Positions 23,861 through 38,800 of a stretch of DNA of 64,000 nt are shown here, one piece after another. This DNA comes from Trichopria drosophilae (taxonomy: Eukaryota > Arthropoda > Insecta > Hymenoptera > Diapriidae). The notes beneath the pieces were generated by a model that had not been told where the DNA came from, ran no database searches, and saw only the letters and a program-made list of their open reading frames with translations. The translations under genes were made by a program, and so were the position numbers. Location of the stretch: assembly GCA_030407085.1 (NCBI GenBank), contig CM059585.1:12765001-12829000 (forward strand), given 5' to 3'. Positions within the stretch are counted from its first letter, which is position 1. The number at the start of each line of letters is the position of its first letter.

Positions 23861-26800
23861 TCAGCTGGGCGGAATGGCTTTTGCCGTCTGTCCCATTCCT
23901 AAATTTGGTCGAGTACCAAACCACGACATTTTCCACTCCAGCGTCTCTCGAAGCAGTCTTTCTTCCTCTGGTGAAAAATGTAGTAGCGTCGCCACCGCCC
24001 TCGTTAAATGACGAGCCTGTCGAATTCATAAAAACATTTTGACATCGAAATGCTAAATCCAATCTGTTAACAAAATTTGTTTACCTCGTATTCCCTGCTG
24101 GTTAAAAACTTGATAATAACATGTTTCAGATATTTGAAATTTACATCGTCTTCCCTGGAGTTGTTACTTTTGGCAGTGACCGTTTTAGATGAACTTGGAA
24201 TCAAAACTGCTGGAGATGAATCCGCATCGACGTCGAAGGACGTTGAAGGAACTCGCAGTTCTCGTTGCAATGTCTTTTTCATATCCGCTAACCGTTGCTG
24301 CAAAATCCTAATTGTCTGTAACACAAAACACATTTTAGAAATCCAAGAAAATGACTGGCGCTAACCTCAACTTTTCTTTGTCAATCACCTTATTTTTTTC
24401 AGTCAACTGATCTTCCAGGTCGGTTAAACTTGTTTTCAAAGCCTTTTCATTGCCTTCCTGAGCCTCTGTACTGCGTTTGCCTTCGTCAAGTTCCTGAATT
24501 CTTTTAAGGGCGTCCTCCAATTTCCTCGTGGTCTCCTCAGCATCGTTGCTCCTGTTTCTAACAAGCGATTCCAGCCTTTCCACATTATTTTGTAATTCAG
24601 CGTTCTCAATTTCTTGTCTTTTGCCTTCTTGCTTGGCTATTTGAATGTCCTGGGAGATCCGAGCTGTTCTTAACAATGCAGAGTCTTTTTCGTTTCTTTC
24701 CTTTTCTAAACAGACTCTCAACGTTGCTCCTGTAGTCCTTTCGTTTTCCAAATCCTCTCGCAAACGAGCCACTTCGAGATGCAATGACATATTGTTGGAC
24801 TTTTCTCCCTCGTAAGATAACCTCACGTGGGACAATTCTGATTCTGTCCTGTCCAGCGATTCCTTTGCCTCCTCTAATCGACTTTTCAGCTCCGTAATTT
24901 CTTTGGAAGAACGTTCCTGTAGAGATAACAAAAACTTTTAAATACAGTATAAGTTAAATACTGTCGCGCATATATCAAAGAAGAGCGTATCTGTTTAAAA
25001 GTTTGTTTAGGAGTCGGAAAAGCTTATTTATTCCTGTATTTTGCTGAAAGTAAAGAAAATAGAAAAGATACTTTAGGTTATATTTAAATGTCTTAAATAA
25101 TGTAATTTTTTATATAGTTTAGATTTCATAAATATGTTTAAATCGCTCAACGACGAATTAGCATAACAAATTAGAGAAATTTTAAAATTAAAATGCAGCA
25201 TCTCATCGCATCACATTAAGATCCTTTTAAGGTGATTTTTACAACATCGATTTACATTTTTGTTTACATTTACAACTCACTTTCACATATACAAACTTGT
25301 ATTCATCAGCTTATAAAAAAAAAATAACCAAGAGATTTTTCATTTTAGAAAAAACGGAGAAGTTTTTTTATTTTTATCATTGATTATTATCGATTTACAT
25401 TGAAATTACTTAGTTCTTTTGTTCGTTGAACGCGAGTTTTTTCAAATGATGATCCAAAAATTTGGTTCGAATCTAACCCTTGAACCGTGATTGTTCTTGT
25501 TTTGTCACAGGTCCTACTTTTACTAACGTCATATTAAGTTATTGACTTCACACGCTCAATAATGTCGCCTTATTGGCCTTGATAAAAATGAAAAGTACAT
25601 TTAAATATCCATCAAGTGTTCCTGAAGCAGTACTTGTACAGCACTTAACGGTTCAGGTACATTTAAGTCCCTTTTAAGATATTAAGCATACAAGCGTGAA
25701 TTTTAACTTTTTGAGAGTAGACATTGTGAATTTCTGGAGAATAAGGTAATAATTTACGTACGTTTTATGCGCACAATTTGAATAATCAATTACTGTATGC
25801 GAAAAGTTTCCCACTTGCCTAAACTGTTTGGAAAGGCAGCAGTTCCTCTTCCGCCGGTAGGAGGCTACGTATTCTCGTTACATTTTTTGTACGCATAAGC
25901 ATGGTTATTGCAAATGTACACTTAAAACGTACATGTACTTATAGAATGTACGTTTTGTTTATTCTCAAAACACGTTACTTCAAGTTAATACAGTAGAGTC
26001 CCGGTATAATAGTGCCTCGCCATATTTATATCTCAGCATATTTGTCCGGTTCCGTCTTGTTATATTCACCTTTCGCCACTCTCTTTTTCCCCCACCTTGC
26101 GAACTGGGGCCTCAGGAAGGGCCTGTTCTGATGTCACGAACATAACGCGACTGACGGGGGTGGAAAAAGCAGCGCTCTCATTCTTTTGGTAAATATAACG
26201 AAACGGGAGGGGAAGGCGAGGAACCGATTAGGTAAATATAATAGGACTATACTGTACATGTTTGCTCAAAGTGGTAAAATTTCCCCCTAAGTTCTAATTA
26301 ATATACGTTGGTTGGAGTGGGATTTATATGTTTCTACTCTTCCTAGACGCTTATTTTCACGCTTCTTGCATGGCTCATATGCGCTTTGAATGTCGAAATT
26401 CAAATCATTTTTTCTACGACCGGCAAGAATTACTGAAGTGGCATCAAAACTGAGTGTCGATTATTAAGTCTGTACCTGTAAGTAGTTTTTTATATATTGG
26501 AACATAGTATTCTTATTGTTTTGAGTTCAGGGACCATAAATATGACAATATGAACTCGGTATTTTGAATCTTTTCAAGGAAATGAAGATTGAATATCAAC
26601 AACTTTTATTACTCTTCTGGGAATAGCGACAAACCCAGGAAACGAAAAGGGATTAAGGGCTTTTATCTTTTATTCTTTTATTGAACATTCGGAATTGGCA
26701 ATTTTCCAATTCCTTTATAGGAATTCACGCGAGAGACATGTGAATTCCGTGAATTCCATTGAATTCTGTTACGCGACTTTATATTCCGCGCATTTCCATT

Positions 26801-29800
26801 GAATTCCCCAACCTAACCTATAATGTTTACATCAATATTCTCAGGGATTCCTTGGAATTCGTGGGAATTGCAAATTTAACTTTTCTATTCCAGTGAATTC
26901 CATCCAATACCTTCAATAAAGGGATTCAACGGAATTCAAAATTCCAATCCCTTTCCGTTTGCTGGAAACTCTACTATTTTTCTTTAAATAGTAATATTTG
27001 ATTATATATTATTATTTATGAAATTTTGAATATTAATGATTGTTAGTCTTTGTGTTGGAAACTTGTTTTTATTATCTGCGAATTCGTCAGCTCGGAGTTC
27101 AGAATATATGAAACGCAGATTGTACATTACATACAAAAGTACCCGGAAATTATAAAAAGAATACATAAATTGTTATGTTCTTTAACCCTTTTCGTCCCGA
27201 AAGTCCTGAATTTTGACACAACTTTGAACGCTGTAACATTTGTTCCAAACGTCACTAAAAAAATTAAAATACGTAAAAATCGATAGATTTTGACATCCTC
27301 TTTCAAATTCCGTAGTCAAAATTAGCCGGCGATTAAAAAGAAAAAAGTTACGATTGGTTTTCGAAAAAAATACTGATTACTTTGACGTTTTTTCGGAAGA
27401 ATTGCATTTTTTGACGTTGAAAAGGTCAAAACTGACCATTGCAAAAGGTACTGATCGTGTCTGTTTGCTCATCTCTTTCTTCTCTCTTCGAATTTTTTTC
27501 GGAAAACAAAATAGCGGATTCAAGATGGCGTCTGCAAGTTGTAACTTTGCATTTTCTCACACAAATATCGATTATTTGATCGAATAACGGTTGAAATCAC
27601 AAAGAATTGGGATGAACAAGTAATTATTATCAATTTTTCATACCTAATCTTATCATGATTCGTTCATAACCTCAAATTAGTTATATACTGTGGGTTTTCA
27701 TCATTTTTTAGTTTGATTTTCACTAAATTTTTTACGTTTCTGTATCATTATTTACGTAAGAAATTGAAAATGACCATATATTCTTGTGACTTATGAATTA
27801 TCGATTTATAACCTAAAAATCGAGTTCATCTCGATAATTTATTTATGACAACATTAAAAGCTTTCACAGTGGCGATAAGAAAGTAATCAAATTAAAGCTT
27901 CACTGGATGATTCACTTTTTATTAAGCTTTTACAATTACTTTAAAAAGCTTACAATTACTTTTATATCCCAATTCTTCATGATTTCAGATGTTCCGCTGT
28001 CAAAATGCGGAAAAAATGCAAAATTACAAATTGCTGACGCCATCTTGAAGATGCCATTCTGTTTTTTTGAAAAAAATCCGATGGGCAGAAAGTAGGGCTG
28101 ACCAAAAGTCGCGTCTTGTACCTTTTGCAATGATCAGTATTTCCCTTTTCAATGTAAAAAAAGCGATTCTTCCGATGAAACGTCGAAAAAATCAGTATTT
28201 TTTCGAAAAAATGATCATAACTTATTTTTTTGAAATCTGTCGCAAATTCTTACCGCAGGATTTGAAAGAAGAGGTCAAAATCTAGCGCTTTTGACTTATT
28301 TCAATTTGTTTCTACGTATGGAAAAAAAATTACAGCATTAAAAGTTTCGAGGCGAAAAGGGTTAAGGTAGGTTCCATTTAATGCAATGAGAGTGCGCAAC
28401 GTTTTACCTAACCTTCCATACACCATTGGTATGACATTCAATTCCTTCATATATTCATTCATCAACAAAAATCGGCGATTTAATGTTTGGGAATTGAAAA
28501 CAGTCACTAAACCTCCACAGCCGCGGGTTCTATTTCGACTCTTTTTCTTGTAGATATTTCGATAATTGACGATTTAGTTGCATATTTAAAAAAGCACTCG
28601 CGCTATGTAATGATTTTGACCCTGAATAAAATGGAACACTCCATTCAAGCGTTCACTAAGTATCCTGGAAGCATTGTACGCTTGAATGAAGTGTATTTCA
28701 ATACTCATTCCACATCTGACAGTTACGAAAAGGGAAATATGATCGAAAAAGCTATACCTAACCTCACAAATGCGTTTGTTTCTCGTATTGAGTGTTTCTA
28801 AAACAACCATAATTTTTCGACAGATGGCGTTCGTAGCCATTCATTCCTTAGCGTTTTCCTATTCTTTTAATAAGACAGGAAACGAATATGGAACATAAAC
28901 GAACAAGGAAATTATATGTGCAATTTCATCGTGCGATAGTGACGTGCCGAAATTACATATCCCTCCTCCCCTAACCTAAACCTGGCAGATGCAAGAGTTC
29001 CATACTCTTATGGTGCATATGATGCCACGTCAAAAATGGCGTCATATCTGATTTGTACGAAAAGTGCGTGTACAAAGAGTGTGTCAAATTCTCATGCTTT
29101 TTTCGTTTCGTTTAGTCATGCAATATTGTTTAGTACCTACAAGTAACACCTGAAATGAATTAATATTTTATTAGGGACATATTTTATATGTTATTTACGC
29201 ATGCGCGTCCACACATTCGTTTTATTTTCAATTTGAATGCAAATAGTTTTATATAAAGGGATGTACTGCAGATACGCTCTTGATTATTTGCACGGCAGTG
29301 TAGTTCTGTGAAGTGTAAAAAATATAAGCCGTATAAAAACAATAAAAAAGGTGTGGGTAAGGTCGAAAAGCATTGAAACGAACTCAAGTGTTGTTTTCCT
29401 CTTTTTCTTTATTCCAGAAATAAAAAGTACATGTGATCGGACTTTACATCGAGGGAGTCAAAATCTGACGAATGTATAAAGATTGCTGTTAGGCTGGTCG
29501 AAGTACATGGTAAAAATCTAATTGAAAAGAATCATGCGTGGTTGAAACAAGCATCGTAAGCGAATAAAAAATGGCAGAGGTAAATGTGCTAAGCGTTCAA
29601 GCAACGAAAGCGCATGCAGTCGCCGCCTCCGTACTCGGGATGCATTCTCGTTTCTACGTGTTTACAAATCATGAAATCAAGATCGACGATGTGCGAAATA
29701 ATCCCCTAGGCACGTTGACGGGGGGAATTTACGTTTTGTCTCTGTGCGACAACAGATATTGATCAACGAAAAATGTTTTTTTTTTTTGTTTTTTTGGAAT

Positions 29801-32800
29801 CGACCCAACCTGACATGTATACGCATGCCGGAGAGAACTATTCCATGCACCGCATTGTTACGCCTCGCGATAACTCACGGTTTGTCGCCTAAATTCTTCG
29901 ACTTCGTCATCGACACTGGCCCGGAGCTCTTTAAGTTCCGTAGCCATTTCGTCGATGTCTTCGGCCATGCGCAAAAGCTTATTGTCTTTCGTTGCCATTA
30001 CCATATTGTTCACCTCGCTTTCAGCTTCCAACTCTTTGATCCGTTGTTTGAGTTTTTCCTTTTCCTCCTCGACTCGTCTACGTTCGAGACCTTCCTCACC
30101 GGCCTGACGACTCAGTCTGCCCACCTGGGTCTCCAAACTGGAGATTTTACTGGACCAACTGGTCTTTATATCTGACAGATGTAAATGAGCTTCCTCCAGC
30201 TTTCGCTCCAGGAGAGTACGCTCTCGCATCAGGTCGGCTATGCGCTCGTCGACACTTACATTGTCACCTGTCTCTAACGATAATCGCTGCTCCAGTACAA
30301 AAACTTTATCTTTCAAATGTCGAACCTCCTCTTCAGTTTGCGCCAACTGACTCGACAGCTGTGCCCGCTCCCTCTGCGTTGAGTGACGTAGTGTCTCCAT
30401 TTCATCCTGAAATGACAACATTTGTAAAGTCGGTTTGGAGCTTATCCGACACCCCCGTACACTTATGGAAAACTATAGGAACAGATGCTAATGTGTAATT
30501 TCATGATGAACATTCTTACAATGTTTTTCAAGTATTTATAAGACGTGGGTAAGAAATATTAGTTTCTTGCTGTCAATTCCCCAATAATCGAAAAAGATTT
30601 AACGTGAAACCCGAAAAAAATAACAATATTTATAGGAGTTTGTCGACCTAACCTAAAAATACGTACAAAGTAATTCTATACTTACTATTTAAGTAACTTT
30701 AAGTAAATTTAACTTGAGTAACTTCTACCTAAATTACAAGCATATCCTCTGATCTCTAAACTAAAAAGTTTGAGTGTACAAAAGCTTCTACAAGGTCTAA
30801 AAAGTACAAAATCTTCCTTAACCAATTAAGTCCCGATAGGACGAATATTTCTTGAACTTCTCCGCTTAAATTAAATTGATAAATTCTTACTGAATATGTG
30901 TTTATTATCCCCTTGCGTCACAGTGGGTATCTTAGAGACCCACCTTTTATTCACAAATTTTTTTTTCATTTAAAAATCAGTTTTATTTTTTTTTACATTG
31001 TGATTGATTTTCTACATAGCTAAGGCATTTATTGATTGAATGAAAGATATCACACATGTTAAAATACTATAGTTTAATTAATTATAAACAAAAATATACC
31101 AAAAAATAGCAATTTTTCTTTTTTAAATCGTTTGTGATAAATAATTCCGTACAAACTTACACGGGAAACTTATTATTTATATGTTTTTGGGATCCCTGAA
31201 TACGAATCTGATGTCTGGTGTTTGACGGACAAAAAATTGAAAATCGACTGAATAAATCTTGAAAAAAACTACTTGGAGTTTACGAGGTCACTGAATACGA
31301 AAATGAAAATAGGTTAAGGATTCGAAAAGCCTGGAGTAACATTTTTCAAGCGAATACAGTAGACTTTTAATTTTTGTCCGCCATATTGGGTCCACCATTT
31401 TGAATTTCTGAAATCTCACATCAAATTCGTATTCAGCGACTTCGAAAACCCCTGAGTAACTTTTTTCAAGCGAATTCAGTCGATTTTCAATTTTTGTCAG
31501 CCATATTGGATCCGCCATTTTAAAAACTGACGTCAGTTTCGTATTCAGCGACCCCGAAAAACTCCGAGTAACGAGTTTCCACCAAATTCAAAGAAAAGAG
31601 GAATGGGTGACTGAAAGAGTTAAAAGTTGTTGTCTCGCTAATCACTAATTGGAATTTCCGAAATTCAAAATGGCAGATTCAATATGGTGGACGAAAATTT
31701 ACAAAAGAACCCCTTTTTTGTAAGTCTGCATTCTCTGATTTTTTGTGTTGTCGATGATAAAACTGATTTCTAATAGTAGTTTATCATGAAGCTCGTATAT
31801 TTCTAAAATTGGTAAATAATCACAATTGCCGTTTGTTAGCCGTGATTTGTCCGTTGCCAAACTCCCACCACTTGGCGGTCAATGTATAATAAGGATCATT
31901 CTTTCTTTTTTTTCATTTCTATTTATTTATTTTTTCATATTTCTTTTTTTTCTTTTTTTTTTTATTAATTTTTTTCAGTTTTATTTTTTGTTTTCAGTTT
32001 TAATTCTTTTTTTGGTCCTTTACTATTTTTAATTCTTATTCCAAAATTCGAAATTGGTAATATATCATGAAATATAACTCTTTCATATTTCGCCATGAAA
32101 AATTGTATAAAAAGGCACACAAAAATAAAGTTTACAATTTTGGCCGAATCTTTTTGTTCTTACATCGCATTTTTCAAAATTGTGTCAATTTTTCTTCGCT
32201 TGATGTGTGATGCACTGATGTGGAAGAGCTGTTGAATGCAGATTTTTTTAAAATGCGGTCGTTTGACAATTTTTCGTCCGCCATATTGGATCCGTCATTT
32301 TGAATTTCGTAAATTTGACGTCAAATTCGTGATCAGTGCACCTACACTCCTCGATATACCGATTTGTATAATAAACCGAAAGATTTAGAACATTTTCGTC
32401 CGCCATTTTGAATTTCGCAAATTGAACATTGGATTAGTGATTAGTGAAACACATAACTTTAAATAAACATATTTTCAGTAAGAATTGATCAATTTAACGT
32501 GTTAAACATGGCAAAATCCAAAATTTTGGGCTTCAAGCCGCCATATTGGGTATCACCATTTTGAAATTTAATTTTTGCGCTCGTACATTTTAAAGTTTAG
32601 GGTTCGAGGCCAACAATTCTCATTTGATAGTGACGTCCTCGTCCAATTTCGACGCGAAATTGTTGAGCGAAAAAAAAATTAGGATGAAAAAATCCGAATT
32701 TTTGTTAAACAATCGATGGCATCTTTTTTAGATCGTATTTTTTATAGATTTCAAGGTCAGGATCGGAAAGCACGATTAATTTCACGTTAGAAATGATAAG

Positions 32801-35800
32801 TCCAGAATTTTTTTAACATTAACCCATCAAAACTTGCAGCTTAAAAGTTCAAGAAAAATTGGTCCTTCTGGGATTAAAACTTTCAACGTACAGGCCGAAC
32901 CTCTTTATTGTCTGATAATCGGGAGCGAATGGGAAATATAAACTCTCGTATTGTCTGTCCCCACTCCCATCCACTTTCTACGCATCCGACTTACCCCGGA
33001 GGAGAAAATGTGCGCGCGCATAATATACGCCTAGTGCCCAGACGAGAAAAACTCGCTAAAGATGTGAAGGAGTGAAAGAAGCAAAAGGACAATAATGGAG
33101 TTCTCATAGCAAACAATAACGGAGGTTTGGACAATTACGAAGGATGACAATTTTGGTATTCCGACCGTAACAGGCCTACATAACTTCAAAACAACATGAA
33201 AGTACATAACGTACATAGAAATTCATAAATATGCATAAATTTCGTCACACTTACACGTAATTTCCTGTCCTATTCTAAACAAAATTTCGACAACTGTTCC
33301 ATTTTATGGCAGTAAAGATATATCCCTACAGCTATCTGTCTTAAGTTGCATTACAAGAAATCCTCATCACTTCATAATTATCTCGTTTCGTTTTTTCTCG
33401 TATTATTTTAAATTGATATTATTGAAACTTGTTGTACAGCAGAACTTCACTTTATTGTCCTACTCGGGGTTTTTGCCTTTCACTTTGTTGACCGACAAAT
33501 GCGCGACATTTCTATTGTATTTAATTTCGTGGTAACAAAACCGAAATCATGTCCGATTTCTTTATAATTTTGTGATATTTTAGGTTAGGAATTTACTTTA
33601 ACAATTACGATGTAAAAAATTGTAATTATGACTTCGTTAAACCTAGAGGAATTGTAATTGTTCCATAACAATGTAAAGTTCAACTTTATACAGTTCCTAA
33701 CCTCAACTGTAAATTTACACTACAAAATTGTTTCCTATACAATCTACATCAACTGTTTTGGGGAGTAATTCATTAATTGAAAGTCTTGTGTTTCAAACAA
33801 ACAATTGGTTTTATTAGAATTGTGAATAAAGTTGAAAATATAAACGAAATTCAAAATTTTATTAAATCTAAAATAAGGTTATGTTAACACAGTACGTACT
33901 TATAGTATAGTAGGAAGTTTCCTTTAAAATGAATTCAAAATTCAAATTTAACCTAAATTAAAAATGTAAAAAATAAAATAAGAAGTGTATTTGTAATAGT
34001 AGTTCACATCTAGTACTTTCGATGTCAAATAAATGTAATAATTTTGTTTCTATTTATCATTACTCCACTACTATTCTATTATTTTTCGTTTATTGGGTCA
34101 TTGTTGTATTTCGCAAAAAAAAAAACATCATGAAATCTACCATTATACAATAATGAATTTTATATACAATCGTTATAATTAACTTATACTTTTCAAATTC
34201 AAGTGTATACAGTAAAATTCCACAAAAAATGTTTTTAAATGTATAAAATGTATAACACAATGTATGTGAAACGCTAGAAAGATCCTATAATGTTTCCTAA
34301 GTGTAACCGCAAAAAATGTCTCAAACTAAATTAGCAAAAACAAAAAAACCAAGCCGAAACCAAAACCCAATTAAAAAAAGTTCCAAAGAAAACAAGCAGT
34401 GCAAAAAATTGTATGTAAATACTATAAAAGATACAAACAATACGAAGAGTAGGTACAGCGTTTGACTTGATCGGTTTCGTTTCCAACGAGCTTTATCAAA
34501 AATTTTGCTCATACAAAAAAACAAAACCGATGTTATTCTGAAATCTTGTGTGCAATAAAATCTTGACAACTTTAGCCCAGTTGTTAATACATAATAAATA
34601 TTGTATATGTTAATGTTAGTAGTAATAAAAATGTTGCTAAGCTATTGAGACGTACCTCGAGGGTCAGCGGTAGCAGCAAAATCGTTCTCCGGCACTCTTG
34701 CATGTCGACTTATTGAGTCTTCGTGCGCATTTTGTTCTCACAGTGTCTAACATTCGCATGGCTAGTGTGTTCTAACAATCCTTAAAGCTTGAAACGATCT
34801 TACCGAATCCCACACGGGAAGAAATTAAAACATCGTTTCTTCTACAATTTCAAAAAGGGATTGGCGGAATTCGTTCAAGCGACGGAACCCAATTTTTGAT
34901 TAGCTAAAATGCGATAATTCCAAAAATTCCCGAATAAAAATCCATCGAATAACCCATTAACACCTTAGCGACAACTATGTAGTAAAACTTTCTATTTAAA
35001 CTGCTCTGGCGTTAATAGGTTTTCAGCTAAGGTCCGTTAAAAGGTTTATTAGTGAAAATTTAAAGAGTGCAGGAAAAAGGCACACTATGACAAAACACAA
35101 AGCGGTATAAAACTATAGTCAAAATAAAGCTTCCGTTTTCACTTATTCCACAGGATACGTTCAATTTAAAAAGAATGTGGAGGTTGTAAACGAAATAAAT
35201 GGTAATGTTCGCATTATGGAATAAATTTAACATGGGTGAGAAGAAAAATTGAATGAAAATGGCAAATAAAACCGTGCCGATGTTTATAAACAGCTGATAG
35301 TTCTGTGTGTGTGCGAGTGTAAAATGATAAACATCTTATATGACTAAAGGCATGATTCGACATGTAAATTCACTCACCTGAACATTATTCAGTTCATCTT
35401 CGTATCGTCTTAGTCTCGAAACTTCTCCTTTCAGGTTTTCAATTTCTGAATTTGATATTTTGAGACGCTGAGTTTTTTCTTCGACTTCTTGTCCTTTGGC
35501 TAGTAGCTGCACATATAATTTATTATTTTTTATGTCAGACGATAATATTAACAAAGAAATTCGAAACTTACAAGGTGTTTAACTTTTGCCATTTCTTGGG
35601 TTTGAAAACCTTCCATTTGTTCGGCATCTTCTTGAAAACTGTACAGTTTTTTCTTGTACTCTAAATACAAATATAAATATTAAACATCCGCATCGTATCT
35701 ATGAAATTTAATTCAAGTGTAATACCTTCAGCGTCTCTTAAGGCAATTTCCAGTACGTTTTTAGCACTTTCGGCTTTCAGTCTTTCTTCGATAAGTTTTG

Positions 35801-38800
35801 CTTTCTCTTTTTCTTGTTTTTCCATAGACTTTTTCCATTCCTTCTCCTTCTCTAACATTTTTATTTTGTATTCTTCCTCTTTCTTCTCCATTTTTTTAAG
35901 AAGTTCTGCTTCTCTTTTTTGGAATCGTTTTCGCCACTCATCTTCTTTACTTTCCAATTTTTTAATATCTCTCGACGTAAGGGGTGTTCCATCGTAAAGT
36001 TTTAGGTCAAAGCTATCCTTACGTGGTGGATGAATCGATGGTAAAGGAGAAGCACTGTTATCTTCCCTTGCCTCTTCTAAAGATATTTGCGAGCCACTGA
36101 TACTACTCGTTGAACCAGTCTATGATAAAACATTACAGGTTTTTTTATCAATGTTTTACAGAGCCTGATTCGGATATGGGTGATATACTACATTGATTGT
36201 CCTTGTTAAATGTTGAAAAGATTTCTACGAGTTATTGTTTCCGATATAAAATGGAAAATTTACAAATATAAAAATACTAAAAAGATATATTTTAATGTTC
36301 GACAAGAATAATTTAAATTATGCAAACTTTATTAATGTATGATTTCCTTCTTTTCTTTGCGATACTTTTTAAAGTTTCTAAAACAAGTCTTAATACGTTT
36401 CAGTACGAAACAAATATTATAAAAATACCTGTACAGGAAGTGAAATAATTAAAATTACTATACATTGTACGACAATTTACAACTTTATTTTCTATATACT
36501 TAAATGGTTCTTATTTAATAATGAAGTATGAAATTAATAAACGTGTTTATTTCTAAATGTCTATTTTCTATATATGTCACAGGTTTATGGTCTAAATAGT
36601 ATAAAACCGTATTATTAAAAATATTATATCGCAAAAATAGTATATACACATTTTCTAATCATGAAATAAATGCATTGTTGGTGTATGTAAAGTTTGATAT
36701 TGTGAAACAATGGATATTCCCACTCCTATCAAGTTTTCCAGGTTAGGTTAGATTAGGTTAGGTTAGGTTAGATTAGGTTAGATCAGGTTAGGTTAGGTTA
36801 GATCAGGTTAGGTTACACTGTAAAAAATCGCAATGAAATTACCCATGTATACCATGGTAATTTTACAAGCTCGTTGTAATTTCCCTATGTCTAACCTATT
36901 AAATTTACTACATTAAGCGTAGGGAGATTACAACGAGCTTGTAAAATTACCTTGTTATACGTGGGTAATTTCATTTCGATTTTTTACAGTGTACACTGTA
37001 AAAAATACGAATGAATTTTACAAACTCATTGTAATTTTCGTTTTATATAAATTTGGTAATATTCCCACAAATGAAATATAGTGTTTTTTCTATTTGAGGT
37101 TAGGATTTTTACAATATTTTTGTAAATTTACCAGACGACACTTTAGATTTACTACATCAAACATAGGGAAAGTACAACACGTTGTAAATTGACAATGCGA
37201 CACATTGGTAATATTTGAGCCCACGTCAAATGTGGTAATTTTACCAATTTTACCATTCAATGGGAAAAAGGGACAAAATTTGTAAAAATACAATGCCCAG
37301 CAAGAAAATTTACAAAGTTAAAAGTGTGAAATTTACCATGTTGAAAGTGGGTAATATTTGAGTCAACGTGGTAAAATTCATTTCTATTTTTTGCAGTGTA
37401 CACTGTAAAAAACGCTGATGAATTTTACAATCGCACTGTAATTTTCCTTGGCAAAAAATTGGTAATATTACTACACAGTAAAAAATCTGTAATGAAATAA
37501 CCCGCATATAATGGTAATTTTACAAGCTCGTCGTAATTTCCCTATGCTTAATATGATAAATTTACCTACGTATAACGGTAAATTTTACAAGCTTGTTGTA
37601 AATTTACTACATTAAGCGTAGCGAAATTACAACAAGCTTGTAAAATTACCATTATACGTGGGTTATTTAATTACGGATTTCTTATAATGTACATCCCTGC
37701 AAACACGAAAAGTAACAGTTATGTAATATTTACGTAATGGTTACATTGTTACATAAATGTTACATAGTTGTTACATAAATGTTACTTTTGTGTTTGCAGG
37801 GATACAACGTAGGGATTTTCCACAAAAACAAGATGAATTTTAAAAGGTTATGTAAATTTACTACATGAAGCGTAGGAATTTTACAGCATGGTGTAAAATT
37901 ACCACATTCAAAGTTGGTTCACTAGCTTTAATCTGCAATTGTAATTTTACAGTTGGGGAGGAAAAATACATGATTTTGTAAAAGTACATGATTTTGTAAA
38001 AATACACAACACAAATGTAAAAATCCTACATTAAACGTAATAATTTTACATCGTTAAACGTAGTAATTTTACAGCTTGCGATTTAAAATTACCACATTTA
38101 GCGTAGATTGCATATTTACCACGTTCAACGTTGGAAATTTCATCAGGATTTTTTACAGTGTAGGTTACGTTAGGTAAGGTAATATTTATGAATATTTATA
38201 TGGAATTGCTGATAGTATTGAGGTATAAAAAGATATTGATGTAAAAATTCTCGTAACTGAATGTGGCAACATAGGAATTGGTAAGGTTAGGTTAAGTTAG
38301 GTTAGGTTAGATCAGGTTAGGTTAGGTTACAATAAAAAACCCTGATGAATTTTACAATCATACTGTAATTTTCCTTGACAAAAAGTTGGTAATATTACTC
38401 CATACAACGTAGGGATTTTCCCAAAAACAAGATGAATTTTACAAGGTTATGTAAATTTACTACATGAAGCGTAGGAATTTTACAGCATGGTGTAAAATTA
38501 CCACATTCAAAGTTGGTTCACTAGCTTTAATCTGCAATTGTAATTTTACAATCGGGGAGGGAAAATACATGATTTTGTAAAAGTACACAACACAAATGTA
38601 AAAATCCTGCATTAAACGTAGTAATTTTACATCGTTAAACGTAGTAATTTTAGAGCTTGCAATTTAAAATTACCACATTTAGCATAGATTCTATATTTAC
38701 CACGGTCAACATTGTAAATTTGATCAGGATCAGGATAGTATTGAGGTATGAAAAGATATTGATGTAAAAATTGTCGTAACTGAGTGTAGCAACATAGGAA

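Larger units (their letters stand above)
30407..35377. other. Golgin-97 intron 4, repeat-rich
   Basis: About 5 kb without a convincing constitutive exon. It holds 120-bp GGCGG-type modules (31290-31600 and 32260-32560), a poly-T tract at about 31895-32035 and a candidate alternative exon at 34656-34703. Confidence 0.5.

Noticed and set aside
24366..24371. GAG|GTTAGC as the end of golgin-97 exon 6
   Set aside because: It gives phase 2 and puts the next exon out of frame. The GTGATT donor at 24388 restores [13 protein letters not shown], which matches the family.
31826..32032. Very hydrophobic 68-codon ORF (Phe/Leu/Ile-rich)
   Set aside because: It is a translation of a poly-T tract.
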